A stretch of 64,000 nucleotides of DNA from Herbiconiux daphne. GTDB lineage: Bacteria > Actinomycetota > Actinomycetes > Actinomycetales > Microbacteriaceae. The translations under genes and the position numbers were made by a program. The DNA lies in the NCBI RefSeq assembly GCF_024979295.1, contig NZ_JANLCJ010000002.1:248001-312000 (forward strand), in the 5' to 3' direction. The notes under the pieces are model-generated. The model saw only the letters and a program-made list of their open reading frames with translations. It was not told where the DNA came from and searched no databases. Positions 1-9,333 of this stretch are shown piece by piece. Positions within the stretch are counted from its first letter, which is position 1; each line of letters starts with the position of its first letter.

Positions 1-1010
1 CCTTCACGATGACCTTCCACGTGGTGAAGGACGGCTCGACGGGGACGAAATCGTGCACGAGCGACGTTGTGCCGAGCGACTCGATCTTCGATCGCATCGG
101 TGGCACCGACCGCTACGACGTCGCGGCGAACATCGCCCTCAAGATGCTCGTCGACTCGACAACCACCAAGGGTGGAATCGTCTACGTGGCGAACGGTGAG
201 AACTTCGCTGACGCACTGAGTGCGTCGGCTGTGGCGGCTCAGCACGGGGCGCCGCTCCTGCTCACAACCGCCGGGCAGCTTCCTCCCCAGACCACACAGA
301 TGATGAGCATTCTCGCGCCGAAACAGATTGTGATCGTGGGCGGTGAGAACAGCGTCAGCGCAACGGTGGCCACAGACCTGCAGCGACGGAACACCGCGAG
401 CGGAGTCACGCGGATCGGAGGGCCTGATCGGTTCGCGGTGTCGCGCAACCTGATCAGTGACCCGACCTTCGGGGCCGCGGCATCCACATCGCTGTATGTC
501 GCCAGCGGGCTGAAGTTCCCTGACGCCCTCAGCGCCAGCCCCGCCGCCGCCAAGATCAAGACACCCGTGCTGCTCGTCAACGGACAGGCCGCCAGCCTCA
601 CCACCGACGAGAAGGCCCTGCTCACCGCCCGCGGCGTCACCACCCCGACCGTGTTCGGCGGCGAAGACACTCTCTCCGCCGGCGTCGCCGCCGACCTCAA
701 GACAGTCACCGGCAGCGTGTCGCGCATCGAGGGCGACGATCGGTTCATCGTGTCCGCGAACATCACCGCCGCGAACTACACCGCACCCATCGACACGATC
801 TACTTCGCCACCGGCGCCACCTACCCCGACGCTCTCGCCGGAGGAGTCCTCGCCGGCATCGGCAAAGCACCGATCCTGCTCGTGCAGAAAACCTGCGTCG
901 CCCCCGAGGTCGCCGCCCAGGTACGCGCCCTCGCACCCAAACACATCGTGCTCCTCGGCGGCCCCAACAGCCTCAGCGCAACCCTCGAAAACCTGCCACT
1001 CTGCAACTGA
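1..1010 (+). CDS. Cell wall-binding repeat 2 (CWB2) protein, 3' part
   Basis: The reading frame is already open at the first base of the window, so this is the C-terminal part of a longer protein; the ATG at position 9 is probably internal. About 330 residues are visible. Three repeats each begin with a related motif (RIGGTDRYDVA, RIGGPDRFAVS, RIEGDDRFIVS) and end in an IVIVGG/TVFGG/IVLLGG-type strand. This is the CWB2 family (PF04122), known from surface proteins that attach non-covalently to cell-wall polymers. The triple repeat normally forms the anchoring module, so the catalytic or binding domain should lie upstream, outside the window. The stop is followed by a strong two-way terminator. 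Confidence 0.85.
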   Translation, partial: FTMTFHVVKDGSTGTKSCTSDVVPSDSIFDRIGGTDRYDVAANIALKMLVDSTTTKGGIVYVANGENFADALSASAVAAQHGAPLLLTTAGQLPPQTTQMMSILAPKQIVIVGGENSVSATVATDLQRRNTASGVTRIGGPDRFAVSRNLISDPTFGAAASTSLYVASGLKFPDALSASPAAAKIKTPVLLVNGQAASLTTDEKALLTARGVTTPTVFGGEDTLSAGVAADLKTVTGSVSRIEGDDRFIVSANITAANYTAPIDTIYFATGATYPDALAGGVLAGIGKAPILLVQKTCVAPEVAAQVRALAPKHIVLLGGPNSLSATLENLPLCN

Positions 1011-1050
1011 GCAACTGAACTGACACCGCCAATGCGGCGGGGCCGAAACG

Positions 1051-1088
1051 AAGAAGGCCCGCACTCCGTGAGGAGGGCGGGCCTTCTT
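1051..1088. terminator. Bidirectional intrinsic terminator
   Basis: A perfect 12-bp stem (AAGAAGGCCCGC at 1051-1062, GCGGGCCTTCTT at 1077-1088) has a 14-nt loop. A-rich and T-rich flanks let it work in both directions. It lies between the convergent CWB2 gene (ends 1010) and ctaF (ends 1124) and probably terminates both. Confidence 0.85.
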
Positions 1089-1123
1089 GCGAGCCGGTGA
1101 GCTGGTCAGCTGGTCACCGGTGC

Positions 1124-1543
1124 CTAACGGGCGAAGTAGCCGCGGTAGTACTCGTAGGTCCAGCCGACGACCGCCACGAGGGTGAGCGCGGCGGCGATGA
1201 AGCTGATCCAGATGCCGACCGCGAGGCCGAGCACGAGCAGGGCTCCACCACCCGCGAGGATGATGGGCCACCAGCTCCACGGGCTGTAGAAGCCCATCTC
1301 GGGGTCGCCGTCGTCGATGTTGGAGTCGAGGCGGTCTTCGGGCAGCTCAGCGCCCTGCGCCTTGTGCACGCGACCGAGGTAGAAGGCGAGGAACGCCGAC
1401 AGGATGGCCGCCAGGCCGATCGCGACGGTGCCGACCCATTCGATCTGGCCTTCGTACCAGATCAGTGACCAGATCGTGTAGGCCACGTCGGCCAGGGCCA
1501 TGAACCCGAACAGAATCCAGAAGAGGTTGGTGTTGGCTCTCAT
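1124..1543 (-). CDS. ctaF: Cytochrome c oxidase subunit 4 (actinobacterial type)
   Basis: A 139-residue membrane protein beginning MRANTNLFWILFGF. It has about four hydrophobic segments, two near the N-terminus and two after residue 90, separated by a charged loop containing EDRLDSNIDDGDPEMGF. Actinobacterial aa3 oxidases carry a small subunit IV of this kind, encoded beside ctaC and ctaD, with no enzymatic centre of its own. It starts 6 nt after the ctaD stop and should be the last gene of ctaC-ctaD-ctaF. No clear Shine-Dalgarno (SD) sequence precedes the start, so translation may depend on coupling to ctaD. Confidence 0.9.
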   Translation of the reverse strand: MRANTNLFWILFGFMALADVAYTIWSLIWYEGQIEWVGTVAIGLAAILSAFLAFYLGRVHKAQGAELPEDRLDSNIDDGDPEMGFYSPWSWWPIILAGGGALLVLGLAVGIWISFIAAALTLVAVVGWTYEYYRGYFAR

Positions 1544-1549
1544 GGGTTG

Positions 1550-3286
1550 CTACTTCACCTTGCCTTCGGAGACGTCGTAGGTCGGGGCATCCGGTGCATC
1601 CTTCGCCGGACCGATGCCCACGGGCACGCCGGCCTCGGGGTGGTTGAGGTCGAAGGCCGGGGACTCCGAGCGGATGCGCGGGATCGAGGTGAAGTTGTGC
1701 CGCGGCGGCGGGCAGGATGTCGCCCACTCGAGCGAGCGGCCGTAGCCCCACGGGTCGTTCACCGTGACCTTCGGCGCCTTGCGGGCCGTGATGTAGACGT
1801 TGAGGAAGAACGGGATCATCGAGGCGGCGAGGATGAACGCACCGATGGTCGAGAGCTGGTTCATCCAGGTGAAGCCGTCTTCAGGCTGGTAGGTCGCATA
1901 ACGACGAGGCATGCCGATGACGCCCAGCCAGTGCTGGATGAGGAACGTGGTGTGGAAGCCGATGAACAGCAGCCAGAAGTGCCAGTGGCCGAGCCGCTCG
2001 TTGAGCATCTTGCCGGTCCACTTCGGCCACCAGAAGTAGAAGCCCGAGAACATGGCGAACACGACGGTGCCGAAGACGACGTAGTGGAAGTGCGCCACCA
2101 CGAAGTAGGTGTCGGAGACGTGGAAGTCGAGTGGCGGCGACGCCAGGATGACACCCGTCAGACCACCGAACGTGAACGTGATCAAGAAGCCGATGGCCCA
2201 GATCATGGGTGTCTCGAACGTGACCGAGCCCCGCCACATCGTGCCGATCCAGTTGAAGATCTTCACACCCGTCGGCACCGCGATGAGCATCGTCATCAAG
2301 GCGAAGAACGGCAGCAGCACCGAACCGGTGACGTACATGTGGTGCGCCCACACCGTGACCGACAGCGCAGCGATCGAGATCGTGGCGTAGATGAGGGTCT
2401 TGTAGCCGAAGATCGGCTTGCGGCTGAAGACAGGGAACACCTCGGAGACGATGCCGAAGAACGGCAGCGCGATGATGTAGACCTCCGGATGCCCGAAGAA
2501 CCAGAACAGATGCTGCCAGAGCAGCACACCGCCGTTCGCCGCGTCGTAGACGTGGGCGCCGAAGACGCGGTCGGCGCCGAGGGCGAAGAGCGCGGCAGCC
2601 AGCACCGGGAAGGCCATCAGCACGAGGATCGAGGTGACCAGGATGTTCCAAGTGAAGATGGGCATGCGGAACATGGTCATGCCCGGGGCGCGCAGCGTGA
2701 TGATCGTGGTGATGAAGTTCACGCCACCGAGGATGGTGCCGAAGCCCGAGAGCCCCAGCCCGAACACCCACATGTTGCCGCCGTCGCCGGGTGTGAACGT
2801 CGTCGACGACAGTGGCGCATAGGCGAACCAGCCGAACGAGGCCGCACCCTGCGGGGTGAGGAAGCCCGACACCGCGATGAGCGAACCGAACAGGAAGAGC
2901 CAGAAGGCGAACGCGTTCAGACGCGGGAACGCGACATCCGGGGCGCCGATCTGCAACGGCATGATGACGTTGGCGAAGCCGGCGAACAGCGGGGTCGCGA
3001 ACATCAACAGCATGATCGTGCCGTGCATCGTGAAGAGCTGGTTGTACTGGTCTTTCGTCTGCAGGAGCTCGAGGCCGGGCTCGAACAGCTGGGCGCGGAT
3101 GACGAGCGCCATCACACCGCCGAGGCAGAAGAACAGGAACGACGCGATCAGGTACATGTACCCGATGGTCTTGTGATCGGTGGAGGTGATCCACTTGATC
3201 AGGATGTTGCCCTTGCGGCCGACCGTTCGCGACGGGATGGGCGCCGGGGGCGGAGTGACGGGCGAGACGTCAACAGTGGCAGTCAT
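1550..3286 (-). CDS. ctaD: Cytochrome c oxidase subunit I
   Basis: This 578-residue protein is the catalytic subunit of the aa3-type terminal oxidase, which reduces O2 and pumps protons. The usual heme and CuB ligand motifs are visible: HGTIMLLMF (heme a), HPEVYII with the His-Tyr pair, WAHHMYVTG (CuB histidines) and HFHYVVFG (heme a3/a). About twelve hydrophobic segments match the family. The ATG at 3286 has a GGAG six bases upstream and follows the ctaC stop by 9 bp. The C-terminal soluble tail ([16 protein letters not shown]) is typical of actinobacteria. The gene looks intact. Confidence 0.97.
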   Translation of the reverse strand: MTATVDVSPVTPPPAPIPSRTVGRKGNILIKWITSTDHKTIGYMYLIASFLFFCLGGVMALVIRAQLFEPGLELLQTKDQYNQLFTMHGTIMLLMFATPLFAGFANVIMPLQIGAPDVAFPRLNAFAFWLFLFGSLIAVSGFLTPQGAASFGWFAYAPLSSTTFTPGDGGNMWVFGLGLSGFGTILGGVNFITTIITLRAPGMTMFRMPIFTWNILVTSILVLMAFPVLAAALFALGADRVFGAHVYDAANGGVLLWQHLFWFFGHPEVYIIALPFFGIVSEVFPVFSRKPIFGYKTLIYATISIAALSVTVWAHHMYVTGSVLLPFFALMTMLIAVPTGVKIFNWIGTMWRGSVTFETPMIWAIGFLITFTFGGLTGVILASPPLDFHVSDTYFVVAHFHYVVFGTVVFAMFSGFYFWWPKWTGKMLNERLGHWHFWLLFIGFHTTFLIQHWLGVIGMPRRYATYQPEDGFTWMNQLSTIGAFILAASMIPFFLNVYITARKAPKVTVNDPWGYGRSLEWATSCPPPRHNFTSIPRIRSESPAFDLNHPEAGVPVGIGPAKDAPDAPTYDVSEGKVK

Positions 3287-3295
3287 GTCGGTCTC

Positions 3296-4168
3296 CTACT
3301 CTTCTTCCGCGGGGGTGCCGATGCCCGGGAGGTTCTGGTTGCGGTCGTATTCGTGGCCCAGCTGGCCTTCTTGACCGGCGTCTTTCAGCGACTGGATGTA
3401 GTCGTCGTATTCCTGCTGGGAGACGACCTTCACGGTGAAGAGCATGAGCGAGTGGTATTCACCGCACAGCTCGGCGCACTTGCCGCTGTAGGTGCCCTCG
3501 CGTTCGGGCGTGACGTACATGTAGTTCGTCTTGCCCGGGATCATGTCTTTCTTGTAGAGGAAGTCGATGACCCAGAACGAGTGGATGACGTCGCGCGACT
3601 CGAGCTGGATCTCGACCTTCGCGCCTACGGGCAGGTAGAGCACCGGGATCTCGGACTCGACCAGCGAGCCGTTCGCGTCGTCGGGGTTGTCTTGACCCTG
3701 GATGCCGGCCGAGTAGGCGTTCTCGTCGACGTAGTTGAAGTCCCACGCCCACTGCTTGCCGAACGCCTGGATGGTGACATCCGGGTTGTCGTACTTCGCT
3801 TCGATCTCGCTCTGGTCGCGAGCGGTGAAGGCGAAGAAGCCGAGCACGAGGATGAGCGGCACGACCGTGTAGAAGATCTCGATCGGCATGTTGTAGCGCA
3901 GCTGAACCGGCAGGCCGGTCTGGCCCTTGCGGCGGCGGTAGACCACGATCGCCCAGATGGTGAGGGCCCAGGTGATGATGCCGACGACGAGCAGCACGAT
4001 CCAGGATGTCACCCAGAGGCCGATGACCTTGTCGACGTTGTTCGTGGTTCCGGGCTCCGTCGGGAGCCAGCCTTGAAGCTGCTCCTGCGTGCACCCCGCC
4101 AGGACAACGGACAGTAAGGCGGCGATCGGAATCGCAGCCCATCGGAGACGTCGGTTAGAGCGCACCAC
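3296..4168 (-). CDS. ctaC: Cytochrome c oxidase subunit II
   Basis: A 290-residue subunit that carries the CuA centre and passes electrons from the bc1-cytochrome c complex to subunit I. The N-terminus has a lipoprotein signal (SVVLAGC, lipobox Cys 26), then two transmembrane helices, then an extracytoplasmic cupredoxin domain. The CuA ligands are visible as KCAELCGEYHSLM (Cys231, Cys235, His239, Met242) with an upstream His in VIHSFWVID. The gene begins GTG-GTG at 4168/4165; GAAAGG just upstream fits the second GTG slightly better. It is first in the ctaC-ctaD-ctaF operon. Confidence 0.96.
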   Translation of the reverse strand: MVRSNRRLRWAAIPIAALLSVVLAGCTQEQLQGWLPTEPGTTNNVDKVIGLWVTSWIVLLVVGIITWALTIWAIVVYRRRKGQTGLPVQLRYNMPIEIFYTVVPLILVLGFFAFTARDQSEIEAKYDNPDVTIQAFGKQWAWDFNYVDENAYSAGIQGQDNPDDANGSLVESEIPVLYLPVGAKVEIQLESRDVIHSFWVIDFLYKKDMIPGKTNYMYVTPEREGTYSGKCAELCGEYHSLMLFTVKVVSQQEYDDYIQSLKDAGQEGQLGHEYDRNQNLPGIGTPAEEE

Positions 4169-4192
4169 AGACCTTTCGGGAAGCTACACCAC

Positions 4193-4198
4193 AGTGTA
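4193..4198 (-). promoter_or_regulatory. Probable -10 box of the cta operon
   Basis: On the minus strand TACACT lies 24 nt upstream of the first ctaC GTG, in the only A+T-rich stretch of this gap. No convincing -35 box was seen. Inferred from position and the TAnnnT consensus. Confidence 0.4.
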
Positions 4199-4280
4199 TT
4201 TGACCTTTTCCTAGCCTACTGTGTCGATTTGTTCGCCGCCGCCACAGGCGCACCGGATGAAGCTGTGTTAGGGCACGAAA

Positions 4281-4310
4281 AAAGGGCCGTTCCCGAAGGA
4301 ACGGCCCTTT
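4281..4310 (-). terminator. Intrinsic terminator after erpA
   Basis: A perfect 13-bp stem (AAAGGGCCGTTCC / GGAACGGCCCTTT) closes on a CGAA tetraloop. On the minus strand it lies 58 bp beyond the erpA stop and is followed by a T-rich run (TTTCGTG). It separates erpA from the cta operon promoter. Confidence 0.85.
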
Positions 4311-4368
4311 CGATCAGGCGATCTGCCCGCGCACGCATCACGCGATCTGCGGGGCGGATCGACCGGGA

Positions 4369-4764
4369 TCAGTGGAACGAATCGCCGCAGGCGCAGCTGC
4401 CCGACGCGTTGGGGTTGTCGATCGTGAAGCCCTGCTTCTGAATGGTGTCTTCGAAATCGATCGTGGCGCCCTCGAGGTAGGGAACGCTCATCTTGTCGAC
4501 GATGACCTCGACGCCGTCGAAGTCGACCACGCCGTCGCCGTCGAGCATGCGCTCGTCGAAGTAGAGCTGGTAGATCAGGCCCGAGCAGCCACCGGGCTGC
4601 ACGGCGACGCGCAGACGCAGGTCGTCGCGGCCCTCCTGGTCGAGCAGGCTGCGCACCTTGGCGCCGGCGGCCGGGGTGATGCCGACCTTGTGCGCCGGGG
4701 CGTCGACCGTGGTGGTGGCGACCGTGGCGTCGATCGGCTCAGCGGTCAGGGTTGATTCGCTCAT
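4369..4764 (-). CDS. erpA: A-type iron-sulfur cluster carrier (HesB/IscA/ErpA)
   Basis: A 131-residue protein that delivers Fe-S clusters to client enzymes. The three ligand cysteines are in the expected places: Cys60 in GGCSGLIY, and Cys124 and Cys126 in the terminal SCACGDSFH. A longer frame is open to 4812, but the ATG at 4764 has GGAG five bases upstream and gives the usual family length, so it was chosen. The N-terminal ~25 residues are an actinobacterial extension. Location beside ctaC is typical of this phylum. A strong terminator follows. Confidence 0.9.
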   Translation of the reverse strand: MSESTLTAEPIDATVATTTVDAPAHKVGITPAAGAKVRSLLDQEGRDDLRLRVAVQPGGCSGLIYQLYFDERMLDGDGVVDFDGVEVIVDKMSVPYLEGATIDFEDTIQKQGFTIDNPNASGSCACGDSFH

Positions 4765-4825
4765 GTGCACTCCATTTCGATCGGAAGTATGACGCAAGTG
4801 TAACTCCGACAACCGGGAACAGCGG

Positions 4826-6274
4826 TCAGCTATTCCGGTCGTTCATGCGCAGCAGCATCAGCGCCTCGGTGGCGATGGCTCGCTTGAACACGCCGAGGTG
4901 CAGCGACTCGTTGGGGCTGTGGGCGCGGGTGTGTGGGTCTTCGACACCCGTCACCAGGATCTGGGCCTCGGGGAACACCCGCACCAGGTCGGCGATGAAC
5001 GGGATGGAGCCCCCGACGCCGGCCTCGACCGGCTCCCGGCCCCAGGCGTCGCGCATCGCGTCTTTCGCGGCCGCGACGGCCCAGCCCGTCGTGTCGACGA
5101 GGAACGGGCTGCCGGTGTCGACGTCGTCGATCTCGACGTGCGCACCGAAGGGAGTGTGCGAGCGCAGGTGGGCTTCGATCGCCTCATAGGCGTCGCCCGG
5201 CTCCTGGCCCGGCGCGACCCGCACGCTGACTCGCGCCGAGATGGTCGGCGACAGGGTGTTCGACGCGTTGGCGACCGACGGCGCGTCGATGCCGGTGACG
5301 GTGATCGACGGGCCCGCCCACAACCGGGCGAGGATGGGGCCGGTGCCGATCGGCTCGACGCCGTCGAGGAGCCCCGCCTCGTGCCGCAGCGTCTGCTCGG
5401 TGTAGTCGGGTGTCTCGATCGGGCGCGAGGTGAGCCCCTCGACCGCGACCGAGCCGTCGTCGTCGTGCAGGGTGGCGAGCAGTTTGACCATCGCGAGCAT
5501 CGCATCCGGAACCGCTCCCCCGAACATGCCCGAGTGCGACGCGTACGCGAGGGTCGACACCGTCAGCCGGAAGGTGACGTTGCCGCGCAGGCTGATGGTG
5601 AGCGAGGGGGTGTCGACATCCCAGTTGTCGGAGTCGGCGACCACGATGACATCGGCGGCCAGCACGTCGCGGTGCTCGTCGAGGAAGGTTGCGAACGAGC
5701 GCGAGCCGAACTCCTCCTCACCTTCGATGAACACCACCAGGCCGAGGTCGAAGTCGGGGCCGGCGACGTCGGTGAGCGCCCGGATGGCCGCGAGGTGCGA
5801 GATGACACCCGCCTTGTCGTCGGCCGCCCCCCGGCCGTAGAGGCGGTCGCCCCGCACGGTCGGCTCGAACGGCAGCGACTCCCAGTCGCCGTCGTCGCCC
5901 GGCGGCTGCACGTCGTGGTGCGCGTAGAGCAGCACGGTGGGCCGGCCGTTCTTGGCGGGCCGGCGGGCCAGCACCGCGGGCTGGCCGAGCTCGCCCGACT
6001 CGGTGGCCGACCGCAGCACCTCGACCTCGTCGAACACGCCCGTGCCCCGGAACAGCGCCGCAACCGCCTCGGCGCTGGCCGCGACGTGCGCGGGATCGAA
6101 CGCCGCCCAGGAGACCGACGGGATGCGCACCAGGTCGGTCAGGTCGGCGATGCTCGACGGCAGCGACAACTGCACTGACTCGGCCAGTGCCGCCTCGCGT
6201 TCGCTCTCGGCAGGGGTCGGCGCTGCCTGGCGAGCGGGATTCTGGGGCAACTGGGAGTCGGTGCTGTCTGTCAT
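4826..6274 (-). CDS. M20 family dipeptidase / metallohydrolase
   Basis: A 482-residue zinc-dependent hydrolase of the M20 family. Metal-binding and catalytic motifs are present in order: LLYAHHDVQPPGD (His and Asp), LYGRGAADDKAG (bridging Asp), FIEGEEEFGS (catalytic and ligand Glu) and VVADSDNWD; a dimerisation domain lies between about residues 220 and 370, and a final His is in DPHTRAHSPNE. The layout matches cytosolic dipeptidases rather than deacetylases such as ArgE. The ATG at 6274 was preferred over an upstream frame extension because TAAGAT stands 7 nt before it, the leaderless pattern. Substrate unknown. Confidence 0.88.
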   Translation of the reverse strand: MTDSTDSQLPQNPARQAAPTPAESEREAALAESVQLSLPSSIADLTDLVRIPSVSWAAFDPAHVAASAEAVAALFRGTGVFDEVEVLRSATESGELGQPAVLARRPAKNGRPTVLLYAHHDVQPPGDDGDWESLPFEPTVRGDRLYGRGAADDKAGVISHLAAIRALTDVAGPDFDLGLVVFIEGEEEFGSRSFATFLDEHRDVLAADVIVVADSDNWDVDTPSLTISLRGNVTFRLTVSTLAYASHSGMFGGAVPDAMLAMVKLLATLHDDDGSVAVEGLTSRPIETPDYTEQTLRHEAGLLDGVEPIGTGPILARLWAGPSITVTGIDAPSVANASNTLSPTISARVSVRVAPGQEPGDAYEAIEAHLRSHTPFGAHVEIDDVDTGSPFLVDTTGWAVAAAKDAMRDAWGREPVEAGVGGSIPFIADLVRVFPEAQILVTGVEDPHTRAHSPNESLHLGVFKRAIATEALMLLRMNDRNS

Positions 6275-6281
6275 GCAGGTA

Positions 6282-6287
6282 ATCTTA
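6282..6287 (-). promoter_or_regulatory. -10 box for leaderless transcript of the M20 gene
   Basis: TAAGAT on the minus strand is 7 nt from the ATG at 6274, with no SD sequence between. This spacing places the first transcribed base at or next to the start codon. Confidence 0.5.
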
Positions 6288-6310
6288 AGAGACGAACGAA
6301 CGAGGACACC

Positions 6311-6883
6311 GTGGCAAAGAAAACCAGCACGACCGAGGCTCCGATCGCGACTCCTGTGGAGGAGCAGACGACCGGCAAGGGTCACGCGACCCCCACCCGC
6401 AAAGAGCGTGAGGCGGCCAACAAGCGCCCCCTGGTTCCCGGCGACCGCAAAGAGGCGAGCAAAGACGCCCGCCGCCGCAACCAGGAACTGCGCGACAAGG
6501 CCCGTATCGGCATGGCCAACGGCGACGAGAAATACCTGCCCGCGCGCGACAAGGGCCCCCAGCGCAAATACGTGCGCGACTACGTCGACGCCCGCTTCAA
6601 CCTGGGCGAGTTCCTCATCCCGGTGATGTTCGTGGTCATCCTGCTGACGCTCGTGCCGGCTCCCGAGATCCAGGCCGGCGTCATGCTCGGCCTCTACGCC
6701 TTCGTCATCCTCGTCATCGGCGACAGCCTCTTCCTCGGCATGCGCCTGATGAAGAAGATGCGCGAGAAGTTCGGTGCCGACCGGGTCGAGAAGGTGCGCT
6801 GGTACGCCACCATGCGCGCGCTGCAGTTCCGCCGTCTGCGTCTGCCGAAGCCCCAGGTGAAGCGCGGCGAATACCCGAGGTAG
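6311..6883 (+). CDS. DUF3043 membrane protein
   Basis: A 190-residue protein starting at GTG 6311, with GAGG four bases upstream. The first ~95 residues are charged and rich in Lys/Arg (KEREAANKRPLVPGDRKEA), followed by two close transmembrane helices (FLIPVMFVVILLTLV and GVMLGLYAFVILVIGDSLF) and a basic tail. This is the actinobacterial DUF3043 family, of unknown function. It is divergent from the M20 gene and convergent with pyrD, whose stop is only 6 bp away. Confidence 0.85.
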   Translation: MAKKTSTTEAPIATPVEEQTTGKGHATPTRKEREAANKRPLVPGDRKEASKDARRRNQELRDKARIGMANGDEKYLPARDKGPQRKYVRDYVDARFNLGEFLIPVMFVVILLTLVPAPEIQAGVMLGLYAFVILVIGDSLFLGMRLMKKMREKFGADRVEKVRWYATMRALQFRRLRLPKPQVKRGEYPR

Positions 6884-6889
6884 AGCGGG

Positions 6890-7939
6890 TCAGGCCTCGG
6901 CCGAGCGCGTTCGGCGCAGTCGAGCCAGCCCGATGTTGATCTGCCGCGCCCAGAACGGGCCGCGGTAGAGGAACGCCGTATAGCCCTGCACGAGGGTCGC
7001 GCCCGCCGCCAGCCGCTGGTCGACGTCGTAGGCGGTGTCGACTCCGCCGACCGAGATGACGCAGAGCTCCGGCGGCACCGCACCGCGGATGAGTCTCAGC
7101 ACGGCGAGCGAGCGCGCCGCCAGGGGTGCTCCGGAGAGACCACCCACGCCGGCCGCAGCGACGGTGGCGGCATCCGTCACCAGTCCCTCGCGCGAGATCG
7201 TGGTGTTGGTGGCGATGATGCCGTCGAGCCCGAGTTCCACCGTCAGCTGCGCGATGCGCAGCACCTCGTCGTCGGTGAGGTCGGGCGCGATCTTCACCAG
7301 CAGCGGCGTCGACCCGGCCTCGGCCTTGACCGCCGTGAGCAGGGGCGCGAGTCGCTCGAGCTCCTGCAGGCCGCGCAGGCCCGGGGTGTTGGGTGAGCTG
7401 ACGTTGACCACGAGGTAGTCGGCCATGGGGGCGAGGGCGCGAGCGCTCTGCAGGTAGTCGTCGATGGCGTCGTCGACCTCGACCACGCGGCTCTTGCCGA
7501 TGTTGACGCCGATGACGGGCCTCGGATGCCGCGCCGAGCGCACCCGGGCGAGGCGCAACGATGCCGCGGCCGCTCCCAGGTTGTTGAACCCCATGCGGTT
7601 GACCACGGCGCGATCGGGGACGAGGCGGAACAGGCGCGGACGCGGGTTGCCGGGCTGCGCCTTCGCCGTGATGGTGCCCACCTCGACGTGGCCGAACCCG
7701 AGCGCTCCGAACCCGCGGATGGCCTTGCCGTCTTTGTCGAAGCCGGCCGCGAGCCCGAACGGCGTCGGGAAGCGCAGGCCCAGCGTCTCGACCGAGAGAT
7801 CGACCGGACTCTTCGTGAGACGGGCGACCACGCCGTCGAGGCCGAGTCGCGGGATGGCGCGGATGACGTCGAAGGCGAGATGGTGGGCGCGCTCCGGATC
7901 GATGCGCGACAGCACGTGCCGGAAGAAGAGGCCGTACAT
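6890..7939 (-). CDS. pyrD: Quinone-dependent dihydroorotate dehydrogenase (class 2)
   Basis: A 349-residue FMN enzyme of pyrimidine synthesis, oxidising dihydroorotate to orotate with quinone as acceptor. The N-terminal helix (MYGLFFRHVLSRIDPERAHH) is the membrane-contact segment that marks class 2. FMN and substrate motifs include GLAAGFDKDG, VNRMGFNN, VNVSSPNTPGLRGLQ with the catalytic Ser, and IATNTT. The ATG at 7939 sits 4 bp after the nrdR stop, so the two genes are probably cotranscribed. The C-terminal region ends in LYRGPFWARQINIGL, as in other members. Confidence 0.95.
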   Translation of the reverse strand: MYGLFFRHVLSRIDPERAHHLAFDVIRAIPRLGLDGVVARLTKSPVDLSVETLGLRFPTPFGLAAGFDKDGKAIRGFGALGFGHVEVGTITAKAQPGNPRPRLFRLVPDRAVVNRMGFNNLGAAAASLRLARVRSARHPRPVIGVNIGKSRVVEVDDAIDDYLQSARALAPMADYLVVNVSSPNTPGLRGLQELERLAPLLTAVKAEAGSTPLLVKIAPDLTDDEVLRIAQLTVELGLDGIIATNTTISREGLVTDAATVAAAGVGGLSGAPLAARSLAVLRLIRGAVPPELCVISVGGVDTAYDVDQRLAAGATLVQGYTAFLYRGPFWARQINIGLARLRRTRSAEA

Positions 7940-7943
7940 CCCG

Positions 7944-8435
7944 CTACTCGGGGGTGCTCGCCGAGCCGTCGGCGCGGGCCGCGGCCTGGTCGTGCTCCAC
8001 TCTGAGCAGGGTGATCGCGGCCTCGAAGTCGTCGAGCGAGTCGAAGCCCTGGTAGACGCTCGCGAACCGCAGGTAGGCGACCTCGTCGAGTTCGCGCAGC
8101 GGCTGCAGGATGGCGAGACCGATGTCGTTGGCCTCGATCTGCGCGGCACCGGAGAGGCGCACCGTCTCCTCCACCCGCTGGGCGAGAACGGCGAGATCGC
8201 TGTCGGTGACCGGGCGGCCCTGGCATGCTTTGCGCACGCCGGAGACGATCTTCTCGCGGCTGAACGGCTCCACCACGCCCGAGCGCTTGATGACGTTGAG
8301 GCTCGCCGTCTCGGTGGTGCTGAAGCGCCGGCCGCAGTCGGGGCACTGGCGCCGGCGGCGGATGGCGAGACCGTCGTCGGTCGTGCGCGAGTCGACGACG
8401 CGGGAGTCGGGGTAGCGGCAATACGGGCAGAACAT
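7944..8435 (-). CDS. nrdR: Transcriptional repressor NrdR
   Basis: A 163-residue nucleotide-sensing repressor of ribonucleotide reductase genes. It starts with the zinc ribbon [11 protein letters not shown]...[11 protein letters not shown] (Cys3, Cys6, Cys31, Cys34), followed by an ATP-cone domain at about residues 46-136 ([19 protein letters not shown]). The ATG at 8435 has GGAG five bases upstream; an open frame further upstream lacks homology. It precedes pyrD by 4 bp. The ribonucleotide reductase genes it would control are not in this window. Confidence 0.96.
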   Translation of the reverse strand: MFCPYCRYPDSRVVDSRTTDDGLAIRRRRQCPDCGRRFSTTETASLNVIKRSGVVEPFSREKIVSGVRKACQGRPVTDSDLAVLAQRVEETVRLSGAAQIEANDIGLAILQPLRELDEVAYLRFASVYQGFDSLDDFEAAITLLRVEHDQAAARADGSASTPE

Positions 8436-8472
8436 GGCTTCTCCAGCGTAGCGGTTCGGAGGGAGGGGACGG

Positions 8473-9000
8473 TCAGCCGCTCGGCAGTGCGGCGCCGTCG
8501 GGGAAGCCCTCGGCGCGGTAGGAGTCGTAGAGGGGGTGCCAGTCGGGAGCGCCGGGCGCGTTAGGGCCGTCACCCGGGCGGCCGGCGAGCAGGCGGTCGA
8601 GCATCGTCATGCAGGCGTCGGTTCCGGCGGCGTTGCGCGAGGCCTCGTTCTCGTGGCCGAGCACGTCGGTCATGGTGAAGCGGCAGCCGCCGGCGCCCCA
8701 GGGTTCGAGCAGCATGCGGATCTCGTTGTCGCCCCACGTGAACGCGAACTCTCGCGGCGGGTCGTAGGCGAGCACCTCGCCGCGGAGCTCTTCGCCGCCC
8801 GCCAGGTGCGGATCGCCCGAGAACACGATCACTCCCCCGACCTCCGGTTCGAAGACGTACGACGACGGGAACCAGGTCGGCACCTCGGCGGGGTCGGTCA
8901 CCGCGCGCCAGACGCGTTCGACCGGATGCGCGTACTCCCGCACGAATCGCACCGCCGGGCGGCCTTCGAACCGCACGAAACGCCCTCGGTTCTCACTCAT
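8473..9000 (-). CDS. SRPBCC/AHSA1-like domain protein
   Basis: A 175-residue START/AHSA1-type protein. The first ~110 residues show the fold: [28 protein letters not shown], then FSGD, then [16 protein letters not shown]. Members bind hydrophobic small molecules or act as stress factors; no ligand can be inferred here. It overlaps the ArsR gene by 8 bp and is translated after it. This ArsR-SRPBCC arrangement is common in actinobacteria, where the regulator controls its own operon. Confidence 0.85.
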   Translation of the reverse strand: MSENRGRFVRFEGRPAVRFVREYAHPVERVWRAVTDPAEVPTWFPSSYVFEPEVGGVIVFSGDPHLAGGEELRGEVLAYDPPREFAFTWGDNEIRMLLEPWGAGGCRFTMTDVLGHENEASRNAAGTDACMTMLDRLLAGRPGDGPNAPGAPDWHPLYDSYRAEGFPDGAALPSG

Positions 9001-9325
9001 CGGCGCTCGTGTCGGCGTCGCCGACTGCGTCGAGGTGCCGCCCCAGAGCGTCGAGCGAGCCGTTCCACAGCACCCGGTAGGGCTCGAGCCACCGGTCGAG
9101 CTCGCTCATCGGCACCGGGTCGATCGAGTACAGCCGCCGCTGCGCGTCTTTTCGCACGCGCACGACCCGCAGCTCGCGAAGCACACGCAGGTGCTTGGAT
9201 GCTGCGGGCTGGGCGACGCCGGATGCCGCGACGATGTCGCCCACCGCGAGCTCGCCCCGGCGCAGCGAGTCGAGGATGGCGCGGCGGCTCGGGTCGGCGA
9301 TGGCGGACACGACCTCGGTGATCAT
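8993..9325 (-). CDS. ArsR-family winged-helix regulator
   Basis: A 110-residue regulator. Its winged-helix region runs over most of the length: AIADPSRRAILDSLRRGELAVGDIVAASGVAQPAASKHLRVLRE. No metal-binding cysteine cluster is visible, so it belongs with the ArsR proteins that partner SRPBCC genes rather than arsenic sensors. A TTG at 9334 is in frame, but the ATG at 9325 lies 7 nt after a TAACTT box, so a leaderless ATG start was chosen. The -10 box overlaps an inverted repeat that is probably its own operator. Confidence 0.88.
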   Translation of the reverse strand: MITEVVSAIADPSRRAILDSLRRGELAVGDIVAASGVAQPAASKHLRVLRELRVVRVRKDAQRRLYSIDPVPMSELDRWLEPYRVLWNGSLDALGRHLDAVGDADTSADE

Positions 9326-9333
9326 GGCAGCCA

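Noticed and set aside
9..11. ATG at position 9 as the start of the CWB2 gene
   Set aside because: The frame is open to the window edge, and no signal peptide or ribosome site precedes it; the protein continues upstream.
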